A DNA stretch of 64,000 nt from Novosphingobium malaysiense (GCF_000802225.1 NZ_JTDI01000002.1:454501-518500); one strand, 5' to 3'; counted from the stretch's first letter, positions 25,458 to 35,701 are shown. Program-made: numbers and translations. Notes: generated by a model from the letters alone, not told the origin.

Positions 25458-25922
25458 TCAGCTTGCCAGCCGGCGCTCGATCCGTTCGCACAGGCGGTGG
25501 ATGACACTGGGCTGCCGCTCTTCGCCCTGCCGCCAGCTCTGGTCGAGCCGCAGCAGACGTTCGTAGAAGTTGCGGGTGGTGTCGACGAGATCGGCTACCT
25601 GCGGCTCCAGCAAGGCCAGGTGTCGCGGTTCCGATTCGCGCAGGTCGGGCGAGAGCCGGCTGTGGCGATGCAGCTGGTAGTGGTTGATCTCGCCCATGAA
25701 GTAGGCCCGGTGATTGAGCAGCCAGGCCACGGCGTGCATCATCCGCGTCGTCGTGCGCAGGCCTTCGCTCGACAGCGCCACTCGCGCAAGGTCCTCGTCC
25801 TCGCTGCCCCTTTCGAGGCGTCCCGATAGCGTGAAGGCGGCGCGGACCTCGTCGGAAAGGACAAGGGCCTCGCAATAGAGCGCCTCGATGATGCGCGGAT
25901 TTATGGTTGCAGGCTCGGTCAT
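25458..25922 (-). CDS. DUF1465 (RcdA-like) protein
   Basis: A 154-residue all-helical protein matching the alphaproteobacterial DUF1465 family: EALYCEALVLSDEVR near the start, RMMHAVAWLLNHRAYF in the middle and a C-terminal RNFYERLLRLDQ helix. As I recall, Caulobacter RcdA, an adaptor that helps ClpXP degrade CtrA, belongs to this family; the assignment of the same role here is inference. A YdcH gene lies 154 bp upstream on the same strand. Confidence 0.75.
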   Translation of the reverse strand: MTEPATINPRIIEALYCEALVLSDEVRAAFTLSGRLERGSEDEDLARVALSSEGLRTTTRMMHAVAWLLNHRAYFMGEINHYQLHRHSRLSPDLRESEPRHLALLEPQVADLVDTTRNFYERLLRLDQSWRQGEERQPSVIHRLCERIERRLAS

Positions 25923-26076
25923 GCCCCTTTGGTATTTCCCAACCGCGACTCGCCGGCAACCACGTCATGGTAAAAATTGCGGGCAAAGTTGCACATTGTC
26001 CCTGTTCGGAACGTTTCCTGGTGCACACAAAACGAGCCGATGACGGCCGACACCCGGCGGGCGCAAAGCGCTGCGA

Positions 26077-26274
26077 TCAGGCGATGATGTCGGGAATCAG
26101 GTAGTCCTCGATCTGGGTGATCTGGTCCTTGAGCTTGAGCTTGCGCTTCTTGAGCCGGGCGACCTGCATCTGGTCGCCGGCGCCCGCCGCCAGCAGCGCG
26201 TCGATCGCGGCATCGAGATCGCGATGCTCGATTTTCAGGATTTCGAGGCGCTTGCGCATTTCCTCTTCGGTCAC
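26077..26274 (-). CDS. YdcH/DUF465 small protein
   Basis: A 65-residue charged helical protein. MRKRLEILKIEHRDLDAAID is the first helix, and VARLKKRKLKLKDQITQIE is the diagnostic second helix of the YdcH family. Function is unknown. It is the most canonical of the three such genes in the window and is divergent from another at 26521. Confidence 0.85.
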   Translation of the reverse strand: MTEEEMRKRLEILKIEHRDLDAAIDALLAAGAGDQMQVARLKKRKLKLKDQITQIEDYLIPDIIA

Positions 26275-26520
26275 GGCCGAAATTCCTCGTCTGATCGCGC
26301 GCGGACGCGCCGAAGGGGCGCGAACGGCAATTCGCTGGGGCTTTCCTGCCGAACGCAGGATTCATGCATTTCACCGATATGAAGCATTGCCTCTCTTCGC
26401 AAGGTCGACTGAATGTGCTTCCATCATTTCGCGCCGGACCACGAAAAGCCGAGTCGCCAATCCGGGCCCCTCGGCACCGGGTCATGATGACAGGTTCGGC
26501 CTAAAGAGGAGGAACCATCC

Positions 26521-26676
26521 ATGGATAGTTCGCACGTCAGCGCCTTGCAGCTCAAGCATGCCGGTATCGAACGGCAGCTCCACGCGGAAATGAGCCGCCC
26601 GATGCCTGATGCTGTGGTGATCCAGGCCCTCAAGAAGCGAAAGCTCAGGATCAAGGAAGAGATTCAGCGATTTTAA
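26521..26676 (+). CDS. Very short YdcH/DUF465 protein
   Basis: A 51-residue protein beginning MDSSHVSALQLKHAGIERQL. The second half, VIQALKKRKLRIKEEIQRF, is the YdcH signature helix. A strong GAGGAGGAA lies 7 nt upstream of the ATG. The gene is too short for most gene-finding cut-offs but is supported by family pattern and ribosome site. It lies between the canonical ydcH-like gene and ptsP. Confidence 0.8.
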   Translation: MDSSHVSALQLKHAGIERQLHAEMSRPMPDAVVIQALKKRKLRIKEEIQRF

Positions 26677-26710
26677 CCGCGGATCTTTCGATCAATTGAG
26701 CGATATCGTC

Positions 26711-26763
26711 GGAACCCGCTGATTTTGTCGGTTCCCCTGCGTTCCCAAAGAACGCTCTTTGGG
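26711..26763 (+). promoter_or_regulatory. Two stacked inverted repeats in the ptsP leader
   Basis: GGAACC at 26711-26716 pairs with GGTTCC at 26730-26735. CCCAAAGA at 26744-26751 pairs with TCTTTGGG at 26756-26763 (8 bp, 4-nt loop). The second hairpin ends 14 nt before the ptsP ATG, where it could hide the ribosome site in RNA or act as a DNA operator. Confidence 0.4.
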
Positions 26764-26777
26764 TTACTTGCAACGGC

Positions 26778-29054
26778 ATGACCAGCGGAGCCGTAGAAGC
26801 AGCCAGAAACATCCTCACGCGCCTCCACGAGGTGATGGCGTCGCGCAGCCATGCGCAGGCCAAGCTCAATACCGTGGTGGAAGTGATCGGCGAGTGCCTC
26901 GATAGCGAGGTCTGCTCGATCTACCTCCTGCGCGAGGGGATGCTGGAACTGTTCGCGACGCGCGGCCTGGCGCAGGAAGCTGTGCACGTCACCCGCATGG
27001 CGGTGGGGGAGGGTCTCGTCGGCACGATTGCCGAGCAGATCGAGACCCTCAACCTCGCGGAGGCGGCCGCCCACCCTGACTTCTCCTACCGTCCGGAAAC
27101 GGGCGAAGAAAAGTTCCACTCGTTCGCCGGCGTCCCGATCGTGCGCCGCGAACGCGCCGTCGGCGTGCTCTGCGTCCAGCATGTCGATCCGCGTCGCTAC
27201 GAGGAAGTCGAGATCGAGGCGTTGCAGACGGTGGCGATGGTGCTCTCGGAGCTCATCGTCAACGCCGATCTCATCGACGAGGAATATGCCTTCTCGCTGG
27301 GCGCGGCGCAGACCGGCCCGGAACAGCTGCACGGCCTCACGCTGGTGAAGGGCCTCGCTGTCGGGCAGGCGGTGTTCCACCAGCCGCGCGTCACCATCGA
27401 GCACGTCGTGGCCGAGGACACGGAGGCCGAGCGCCAGCGGGTGATCCTCGCCTTCGACAAGATGCGCGAGCAGATCGACCGCATGGCCGGGCAGGCCGAA
27501 TTCGGCGTGGGCGGCGAGCATGAGGAAGTACTCGAGACCTATCGCATGTTCGCCTACGACGAAGGCTGGACCCGGCGCATCAACGAAGCCATCGATTCCG
27601 GCCTGACCGCGGAAGCCGCGATCGAGCGCGTGCAGCAGCGCACCCGCATGCGCATGCGGCAGATCGACGACCCGCTGCTGGCGGATCGCATGCACGACCT
27701 GGAGGACCTGGCGAACCGTCTGCTGCGGATCGTTTCGGGCCAGCTCGGAACGGCAGCGACGATGGGCCTGCGCAACGACGCCATTCTGATCGCGCGCAAC
27801 CTGGGGCCGGCGGAACTGCTCGAATACGACCGCCGGCGCCTCAAGGGCGTGATCCTCGAGGAAGGATCGCTCACCAGCCACGTCGTGATCGTCGCGCGCG
27901 CCATGGGCGTTCCGGTGCTCGGCCGCGTGCGCGGGCTTCGCGCGGTGGTGCGCGAGGGCGACCAGCTGCTGCTCGATGCCGAACAGGCAACGGCGACGGT
28001 GCGGCCCTCGCCCGGGGCGATCGAGGCGTTCGAAACGCGCTTTGCCAGGAACCGCGAACGCCAGGCCGTCTACGCCGCATTGCGGGACGTCAAGCCGATG
28101 TCGCGCGACGGACAGCGGGTGTACGTGAAGATCAACGCGGGGCTGCGCGACGATATCGCGAACCTCAGCCTGACCGGCGCCGACGGCATCGGTCTGTTTC
28201 GCACCGAATTCCAGTTCCTGGTTTCCGCCACGCTGCCCCAGCGCGAGCGGCAGACCAGGCTCTACCGCGATGTCATGGATGCCGCCGGAGACAAGCCGGT
28301 CGTGTTCCGCACCGTCGATATCGGCGGTGACAAGACCCTGCCTTACCTGCGCCATGACGACGGCGAGGGCGAGGAGAACCCGGCGATGGGCTGGCGCGCC
28401 CTGCGCGTCGCGCTCGAACGCGACGGCCTGCTCAAGGCCCAGGCCCGCGCACTGCTCGAAGCAGCTTCGGGCCGAACGCTCAACGTGATGTTCCCGATGG
28501 TCGCAGAGCCGTGGGAATTCGATGCCGCCAAGGCCGTGTTCGACGGCCAGCTGGCCTATCTCAAGCAGCAGAAGAAGATCCTGCCCGAGGCGATCCGCTA
28601 CGGCGTCATGCTGGAAGTGCCGGCGATGGCCGAGCAACTCGACCTGCTCGCCCCCAAGATCTCGTTCCTGTCGATCGGCACCAACGATCTCACGCAGTTC
28701 CTGTTCGCCGCCGACCGCTCCAATCCGAAGCTGGCCGAGCGCTACGACTGGCTGAGCCCCGCCATTCTACGCTTCATCCGGCGCGTGGTGCGCAGTCTCG
28801 ACAGGTTCGACATCGACATCAGCGTGTGCGGTGAAATGGGCGGCCGACGATTGGAGGCACTGGCGCTGCTGGGGCTGGGCGTGCGCCGCCTGTCGATCAC
28901 GCCGGCGTCGGTCGGTCCGATCAAGGAAATCGTCAGCCGGGTCGATCTGGGCGAAATCGGTGCGGCCATGGACGGTTGGCTGGCATCGCCGCCGCACAAC
29001 CTGCGCGAGACGATGGCGCAGTGGGCCGCGGACCGGGAAATCCTCGTCGACTGA
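26778..29054 (+). CDS. ptsP: PTS-Ntr enzyme I (phosphoenolpyruvate-protein phosphotransferase)
   Basis: A 758-residue enzyme that starts the nitrogen PTS phosphorelay (EI-Ntr to NPr to EIIA-Ntr), coordinating carbon, nitrogen and potassium status. Residues about 15-160 form a GAF domain, which in homologues senses glutamine or 2-oxoglutarate. The phosphorylated histidine is H368 in EEGSLTSHVVIVARAMG. The C-terminal PEP-binding barrel includes GLFRTEFQF, DIGGDKTLPYL and the CGEMGG loop. Sugar-PTS components are absent from the window. Confidence 0.95.
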   Translation: MTSGAVEAARNILTRLHEVMASRSHAQAKLNTVVEVIGECLDSEVCSIYLLREGMLELFATRGLAQEAVHVTRMAVGEGLVGTIAEQIETLNLAEAAAHPDFSYRPETGEEKFHSFAGVPIVRRERAVGVLCVQHVDPRRYEEVEIEALQTVAMVLSELIVNADLIDEEYAFSLGAAQTGPEQLHGLTLVKGLAVGQAVFHQPRVTIEHVVAEDTEAERQRVILAFDKMREQIDRMAGQAEFGVGGEHEEVLETYRMFAYDEGWTRRINEAIDSGLTAEAAIERVQQRTRMRMRQIDDPLLADRMHDLEDLANRLLRIVSGQLGTAATMGLRNDAILIARNLGPAELLEYDRRRLKGVILEEGSLTSHVVIVARAMGVPVLGRVRGLRAVVREGDQLLLDAEQATATVRPSPGAIEAFETRFARNRERQAVYAALRDVKPMSRDGQRVYVKINAGLRDDIANLSLTGADGIGLFRTEFQFLVSATLPQRERQTRLYRDVMDAAGDKPVVFRTVDIGGDKTLPYLRHDDGEGEENPAMGWRALRVALERDGLLKAQARALLEAASGRTLNVMFPMVAEPWEFDAAKAVFDGQLAYLKQQKKILPEAIRYGVMLEVPAMAEQLDLLAPKISFLSIGTNDLTQFLFAADRSNPKLAERYDWLSPAILRFIRRVVRSLDRFDIDISVCGEMGGRRLEALALLGLGVRRLSITPASVGPIKEIVSRVDLGEIGAAMDGWLASPPHNLRETMAQWAADREILVD

Positions 29055-29214
29055 CGTCGCTCGCCGCGCCGGGAGTCCCGGTCCCGTCGGGCGGGATGCA
29101 CAGACCACAAGATAATCCACGGTTTTCCCGGCGCGCGATTGACTTTGAGGCGCAGGAGGGTTTGGTTGTGTTCTGCCCACGTATTTCAGAAAAGCCATAA
29201 ATTTCGGGAGCCGA

Positions 29215-30339
29215 ATGGACAGCGAGAACGTCGATGGTCAGGGCGAGGCAGGTCATCCTCAGACTGCCGGTAGCCGGTTACGCGAAGCGCGCGAGGCCGC
29301 AGGGCTGAGTCGTGCCGATATTTCGTCCCAGACCAAGATTGCCGAACGCCATCTCCTCGCCATCGAGGAGGATCGTTTCGGAGACCTCGCCGCCCGTACA
29401 TATGCCGTGGGTTTCACGCGGGCCTATGCGCGCGCGCTCGGCCTCGACGAAGCCGAGGTCGCAGCCGACGTGCACAGCCATCTCGACGCCGAAGAAGCCC
29501 ACCACGCAAATCCCGAACCCAGCTTCGAACCGGGCGATCCGGCCCGGGTGCCGCCGATGCGGCTGGCGTGGATTGCCGCCGGTGCGGCCGTCATCGTCAT
29601 TGCCGTGCTGTTGCTGTTCTGGAGCAATTTCCTCTCGCCCGAAGGCGAATTGCCGGATCTCGTGGCCGAACAGACGGCCGCGCCCCAACCGGGCCCGACT
29701 GCAGCCCCCGCGGCTCAGCAGGCCCCGGTGGCGGACAGGCCGGTCGTGCTTACGGCCACGGCAGACCACGTCTGGCTGCGGGTAACCGATGGCAACGGCC
29801 GGCAGTTGCTGCAGAAGGAACTGGCCAAGGCGGAAAGCTGGACGGTGCCCGAAGATGCGCAGGCGCCGCAACTGCGCACCGGGCGGCCCGATGCCCTGCA
29901 GGTGAGCGTCGGCGGCAAGGTGCTTCCGCCGCTCGCCACCGAGCCCAGGACGGTCTCGGGAATCTCGCTTGCACCGGCCGACCTGCTGGGCCGTGCCGAT
30001 CCGAACGCTACGGCAGCATCGGCAGCGCCGGCCCCGCGGCCTGCGCCTCGCCCCGCCCCGCGGCAAACGGCGGCGCCCGATCCCGCGCCGTCCCCGACAG
30101 CGACCCGCCGCGCCCCGACGCCGAGCCCGACGCCCAATCCCCGGCCCCGACCGTCAGCGACGGCGCCCGCGCCGACGGCGAGCCCGGCGCCCAAGCCAAC
30201 GGCGACGTCCAGCGTGCCGGCAACGGTTCGGCCCGCGGGCACGGCGACGGCTGCGACTTCGACGCCGAGCCCGGCCCCGAGTGCCGCGACCGCGACGCCA
30301 TCACCGTCCCCGTCGCCGGTTTCCACGGATTCTCAATAG
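29215..30339 (+). CDS. RodZ-like cytoskeletal protein with a Pro/Ala/Thr-rich tail
   Basis: A 374-residue single-pass membrane protein. Residues about 20-90 form a helix-turn-helix domain (RLREAREAAGLSRADISSQTKI) of the HTH_25 type that binds MreB in RodZ. A transmembrane helix lies near residues 118-140. Residues about 175-260 form the periplasmic DUF4115-like domain (ADHVWLRVTDGNG). The last 110 residues are low complexity, made almost entirely of Pro, Ala, Thr and Ser. The likely role is cell-shape control. GGGAG precedes the ATG. Confidence 0.82.
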   Translation: MDSENVDGQGEAGHPQTAGSRLREAREAAGLSRADISSQTKIAERHLLAIEEDRFGDLAARTYAVGFTRAYARALGLDEAEVAADVHSHLDAEEAHHANPEPSFEPGDPARVPPMRLAWIAAGAAVIVIAVLLLFWSNFLSPEGELPDLVAEQTAAPQPGPTAAPAAQQAPVADRPVVLTATADHVWLRVTDGNGRQLLQKELAKAESWTVPEDAQAPQLRTGRPDALQVSVGGKVLPPLATEPRTVSGISLAPADLLGRADPNATAASAAPAPRPAPRPAPRQTAAPDPAPSPTATRRAPTPSPTPNPRPRPSATAPAPTASPAPKPTATSSVPATVRPAGTATAATSTPSPAPSAATATPSPSPSPVSTDSQ

Positions 30340-30461
30340 CCGCGCCTCGACAGGCGCCGGCGCTTGCTGCAACACCTTGGTTAATTCCCCGTTCGGTCGG
30401 CTTCTGCCAGCGAAAGGCGCCAGATGGCCCGGGAATGCTGTGATACGGAGTGGTATTGGTG

Positions 30462-31436
30462 ATGAAAGCTTCACTTGGCGGTATGCGGTTCGCACGCTTG
30501 CTGGCGACTGCGGCTGCAGGCGCGATGCTGGTTGCGGGCGCGGTGCCCGCGATGGCGCAGGAGAACGTCGATTCGCGGTTGAAGAAGGTCGAGGCGGAAG
30601 TGCGCGCGTTGCAGCGCAAGGTCTTCCCCGGCCCGGACGGCAAGTTCTTCGAGCCGGAAATCTCGGCCACGCCGACCCCGAGCAGCGTGCCGGGGCAACC
30701 TGCGACGACGCCCGTTACCGACCTGCTGACCCGCATGGACGCCGTCGAGGCGCAGATGGCGAAGCTTACGGCGCAGATCGAGCTGAACACCAACCGCATC
30801 GACCAGCTCGAAGCGAAGCTGGGCGGCGGTCTGCCGCCGGCAGCGGCAGCCCCCACCGCGTCCACCACGCCTGCCGGCGAGAGCGCCCAGCCCGCCGCGC
30901 AGTCCAACCTCAATGCCATGTCGGGCGGCGCCTCGGCAGGGCCGGCACCCACTGCTCCCGCTGCCAAGCCGGTGGAAACGAAGCCGGCTCCGCCTTCGTC
31001 CTCGCGCCTTGCCGCCGTGCAGGCCATCGTCAAGCCGCAGACCGACGATCCCGGGGATGACGAATACGTCTATGGCTACCGCCTGTGGGACGCGAAGTTC
31101 TATCCCGAGGCGGAGCAGCAGCTGAAGCTGTTCCTTGAAAAATACCCCAAGCACCGCCGTGCGAGCTGGGGGCGCAACCTGTTGGGCCGCGCCTATCTTG
31201 ATGACGGCAACCCCGGCGAGGCGGCCAAGTGGTTCCTGCAGAACTACCAGACCGACAAGCGTGGCGAACGCGCGCCGGACAGCCTGCTCTATCTGGCCGT
31301 CGCGATGAAGCAGATGAAGGACACCAAGCGCGCCTGCATCGCTCTGGCCGAGTTCAGCGAGACCTATGCCACCGAGGCCGCAGGGCGCCTTGAGAGCCTC
31401 TACAATTCCACGCGCAATGGGCTCAACTGCAGCTGA
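30462..31436 (+). CDS. CpoB/YbgF-like periplasmic TPR protein
   Basis: A 324-residue exported protein. A signal peptide ends at AMA-QE, followed by a coiled-coil segment (VDSRLKKVEAEVRALQRKV), a second short helix (RMDAVEAQMAKLTAQIELN), a Pro/Ala linker, and a C-terminal TPR domain starting at EYVYGYRLWDAKFYPEAEQQL with the family phrase YPKHRRASWGRNLLGRAYLDDG. CpoB links the Tol-Pal machine with septal peptidoglycan synthesis. The tol-pal genes are not here. The stop overlaps the tilS start by 20 bp, as in many sphingomonads. Confidence 0.82.
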   Translation: MKASLGGMRFARLLATAAAGAMLVAGAVPAMAQENVDSRLKKVEAEVRALQRKVFPGPDGKFFEPEISATPTPSSVPGQPATTPVTDLLTRMDAVEAQMAKLTAQIELNTNRIDQLEAKLGGGLPPAAAAPTASTTPAGESAQPAAQSNLNAMSGGASAGPAPTAPAAKPVETKPAPPSSSRLAAVQAIVKPQTDDPGDDEYVYGYRLWDAKFYPEAEQQLKLFLEKYPKHRRASWGRNLLGRAYLDDGNPGEAAKWFLQNYQTDKRGERAPDSLLYLAVAMKQMKDTKRACIALAEFSETYATEAAGRLESLYNSTRNGLNCS

Positions 31437-32412
31437 TCTCGGCCTGACCGAGGACGCTCTGGATCGGTTTCGCGCCGGTCTGGAAGCGCTCTGGCCGGAA
31501 AGCATCGACGAAGACGCGATGAAACTGGGGCTCGCCGTGTCCGGCGGGCCCGATAGCCTTGCCCTGCTGGTGCTGGCCCATGCCGCCCTCCCGGGCCGGG
31601 TCGAGGCGGCGACGGTCGATCACGGATTGCGTCCAGAAGCCGGGGCCGAAGCGGCCGAAGTCGCGCGGATCTGCAAGGGGCTGGGCGTGCCGCACGCGAA
31701 CCTTCCCGTCGATGTCGCCGAGGGCAATCTGCAGGCGGAAGCGCGCTCGGCCCGCTATGCGGCGCTGGCCGAGTGGGTGGAGGAACGCGGGCTTGCCGCG
31801 CTCGCCACCGCGCATCAGGCCGACGATCAGGCTGAGACGCTGCTGATGCGGCTCAACCGGGCGAGCGGCGTTGCCGGGCTCGCCGGCGCACGGGCGAGGG
31901 GGAGAGTGCCGGGCACCGCGATTCCGCTGCTGCGTCCGGTGCTGGAGTGGCGCCGCGCCGAACTGGGCGATGTCGTCCGCGCGGCGGGTCTGACCGCAGC
32001 CGAGGACCCCAGCAACAGCGACGACCGCTTCGACCGGGTGCGCATGCGCAAGGCCCTCGCCGAGGCCGAATGGCTGGACGTCGATGCCGTCGCCCGCAGC
32101 GCGGCCCATCTTGCCGAGGCAGACGATGCGCTGGACTGGATGGCCGCGCTCGAGTGGCGCTCCTGCGTGAAGAAGGAGCCGATGGGCCTCAGGTACCGGC
32201 CCCAAGCGCCGCGCGCCGTGGTGCTGCGGGTGATCGCGCGTATCGTGCACGATCTCGATGGGGAGGAACCGCGTGGTAGCGGCGTAGCGCGCCTCTACGA
32301 CGCGCTTGCGGAAGGCCGTCCTGCCTCGATCGGCAATCTGGTGGTGCGCCCCAATGCGGGCGGGTGGAGTTTCGCCAAAGCGCCCGTCAGGGCGGCGAAG
32401 CGCAAGACCTGA
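31417..32412 (+). CDS. tilS: tRNA(Ile)-lysidine synthase
   Basis: A 331-residue essential enzyme that adds lysine to C34 of the AUA-reading tRNA-Ile. The PP-loop SGGPDS is at 42-47, and ATVDHGLRPEAGAEA, ATAHQADDQAETLLMRL and PLLRPVLEWRRAEL are family hallmarks, as is EDPSNSDDRFDRVRMR. The start at 31417 (MGSTAADLG) sits inside the end of the upstream gene, which implies coupled translation. The C-terminal domains of longer TilS proteins are missing, as usual for alphaproteobacteria. Confidence 0.95.
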   Translation: MGSTAADLGLTEDALDRFRAGLEALWPESIDEDAMKLGLAVSGGPDSLALLVLAHAALPGRVEAATVDHGLRPEAGAEAAEVARICKGLGVPHANLPVDVAEGNLQAEARSARYAALAEWVEERGLAALATAHQADDQAETLLMRLNRASGVAGLAGARARGRVPGTAIPLLRPVLEWRRAELGDVVRAAGLTAAEDPSNSDDRFDRVRMRKALAEAEWLDVDAVARSAAHLAEADDALDWMAALEWRSCVKKEPMGLRYRPQAPRAVVLRVIARIVHDLDGEEPRGSGVARLYDALAEGRPASIGNLVVRPNAGGWSFAKAPVRAAKRKT

Positions 32413-32415
32413 GGG

Positions 32416-33150
32416 TTACGAAGACCCTTCAAGGTTGTCGCCGAGGCCGACCTGCTTGCCGCGGGTAACGTAGACCTTGTCGCCCAGCCTGGTCAGCTTG
32501 AACAATTTGGCGGCGAACGGATTGGGCATGCCGATGCACCCGTGGCTGGCGTAGCCGAGCTCGACCTTCGAGCCGTGCAGCGTGATCCCGTCGTCGGTCA
32601 GCCGCTGCATGTAGGGCATCGGCGCGCCGGTGTAGATGTTCGAGACGTGATCGATGTCCTTCTGGGTGATCGGGAACACGCCCAGCGGGGTGGGCTTGTC
32701 TTCGGTACCCAGCAGCACGGCGGTCGCGCCGATTTCGTAGCCGTTCTTGAACACCGAGAGCACGCGCGCGTCGAGGTCGACGGTGATCACGATGGGGCCG
32801 TCGGGCACGTTGGTGTCGTCCCAGTGCCACTCGCCGTACTTGATCGGTCCGTCGATCGGCAGGATCCGCTTGATGACGAAAGGCTCGTCCTTGGCGGCGA
32901 CTTCCGTCTTCGGTTCGGGCTTGGATAGGAGCGCAGCCGCTTCTGCTGCAGGCTCGGCAGCCTTGGTCGCCGCGACATTCGCTTCGGCCAGCGAAGCCGG
33001 TTCCGGTGTCGATGGTGACGCCGCCATGATCAGCACGCCGGCTACGGCGGCGAGGGCGACAAAGCCCGAGGCGAGAAAGATGCGTCCGTCCACTTGGCCC
33101 ATTCCTTGGCGATTTCCGAGGCGAATCCCCGCGTTACCTTGCAGCATCAT
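32416..33150 (-). CDS. L,D-transpeptidase (YkuD domain)
   Basis: A protein of 244 residues or slightly fewer that crosslinks peptidoglycan or attaches proteins to it in the periplasm. An N-terminal membrane anchor (ASGFVALAAVAGVLIMA) is followed by an Ala-rich linker and the YkuD domain. The catalytic motif HGSKVELGYASHGC ends at C205. PTPLGVFPITQKD is also typical. The start is uncertain: an ATG at 33102 would give 228 residues with the anchor right at the N-terminus. It converges on tilS with 3 bp between the stops. Confidence 0.92.
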   Translation of the reverse strand: MMLQGNAGIRLGNRQGMGQVDGRIFLASGFVALAAVAGVLIMAASPSTPEPASLAEANVAATKAAEPAAEAAALLSKPEPKTEVAAKDEPFVIKRILPIDGPIKYGEWHWDDTNVPDGPIVITVDLDARVLSVFKNGYEIGATAVLLGTEDKPTPLGVFPITQKDIDHVSNIYTGAPMPYMQRLTDDGITLHGSKVELGYASHGCIGMPNPFAAKLFKLTRLGDKVYVTRGKQVGLGDNLEGSS

Positions 33151-33235
33151 CGCCTAAGACGGGGTAAATCGCCAGTGCGGACCCGGTAGCGTCCCGTCGC
33201 AGGACTGGCCGGGGGCAAAAGTTAACGGCAGAGAC

Positions 33236-33313
33236 CGTCATCCCAGCACAGGCTGGGATCGCTCTCGACGTGGCGCAATGTTGTCAGCGGTCCGAGCCTT
33301 CGCTGGGACGACG
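33236..33313. repeat. Sphingomonad-type palindromic repeat
   Basis: The element begins CGTCATCCCAGC (33236-33247) and ends GCTGGGACGACG (33302-33313), arms that are reverse complements at 11 of 12 positions. Inside the left arm is a smaller hairpin, TCCCAGC-ACAG-GCTGGGA. Sequences of the type GTCATCCCAGCxxxxGCTGGGAT are, from general knowledge, frequent between genes in sphingomonads and behave as REP-like elements. It sits 8 bp from the acyl-CoA ligase stop. Confidence 0.65.
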
Positions 33314-33320
33314 TTGGGGC

Positions 33321-34892
<1,572 letters not shown>

Positions 34893-34922
34893 CGCTGAAA
34901 TCTCTCCCGCTCCGTTACGGAA

Positions 34923-34961
34923 CTAGACAAGTGTCTAGAAACGGATCGCGGGCGGAGTCAA
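34923..34961 (-). promoter_or_regulatory. Acyl-CoA ligase promoter with a perfect 16-bp operator
   Basis: On the minus strand, TTGACT (34961-34956) is a good -35. Seventeen bases later begins the perfect palindrome CTAGACACTTGTCTAG (34938-34923), which takes the place of the -10. A dimeric TetR protein bound there would block RNA polymerase directly. It lies 31 bp ahead of the ligase start. Confidence 0.7.
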
Positions 34962-35019
34962 TCTTTCAGAGGCAGGAAGCCTGTCTGCAGCGGCACCCGG
35001 TCTTGGCGGGGGAGGGCGC

Positions 35020-35655
35020 TCAGCCCTTGTTCGAGGAGCGTGGCGCGATGCCGTCGCGGAGGATCGAGTTGGCGAGTTCGGCCACTTCTTCGGGCGCAGC
35101 TTCTTCCGACCACACCGCATAGCGCAGGCCCAGGAACACGTTCATGCCCATGATCGCCCAGGCGTGGGCCTCGCCCAGGCCTTCGCGCAGTTCGCCCCGG
35201 TTCATGCCTTCCTCGAGGCGCTCGTGAATGCGCCGGGCCGTGGTCTCGTAGTGGTGGCGGAAGCTTTGCGGGTCGACGAATTCGCACTCGTCGATGATGC
35301 GGTAGATTTCCTTGTGCTCGCGCGCGAAGCTCAGGAAGCCGGCCAGGGCCGCGCGTTCGGTTTCCAGCGCAGGCAATTCGCTCTGCAGGGCGTCGCGCGC
35401 GGCCTCGCGGACCTTGCCGCTGAGGTCGTCCACCAGCGCGCGGAAGATCTCGTCCTTGGAATCGAAGTAGGTGTAGAAGCTGCCCAGCGCCGTTCCGGCG
35501 CGACGGGTGATCCCGGTGATCGATGCCTCGTGAAAGCCCTTTTCGCCGAATTCTATGGCTGCCGCATCGAGCAGTTTGCGCAAGGTTTTGCGCCCGCGTT
35601 CGGTGCGTGGAGCCTTGCTCGATGGGGTCGATTCGCGCGCATCTGCTGTGGTCAC
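35020..35655 (-). CDS. TetR-family transcriptional regulator
   Basis: A 211-residue repressor. The DNA-binding domain is at about residues 20-65 (AAIEFGEKGFHEASITGITRRAGTALGSFYTYFDSKDEIF), and the rest is the ligand-binding helical domain. No ATG begins the frame in a sensible place. GTG at 35655 (TTADARESTP) gives normal length; a longer frame to 35745 would add 30 residues overlapping the divergent promoter. It lies upstream of the ligase on the same strand and divergent from the TonB receptor, so it probably controls both. Confidence 0.87.
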   Translation of the reverse strand: MTTADARESTPSSKAPRTERGRKTLRKLLDAAAIEFGEKGFHEASITGITRRAGTALGSFYTYFDSKDEIFRALVDDLSGKVREAARDALQSELPALETERAALAGFLSFAREHKEIYRIIDECEFVDPQSFRHHYETTARRIHERLEEGMNRGELREGLGEAHAWAIMGMNVFLGLRYAVWSEEAAPEEVAELANSILRDGIAPRSSNKG

Positions 35656-35701
35656 GAAGCCACAGCTATACGCAGATCGACGGCATGGCAAACATTCAAA
35701 G

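Noticed and set aside
26673..28637. Leftward 654-codon open frame opposite ptsP
   Set aside because: Shadow of ptsP; no motif or plausible start.
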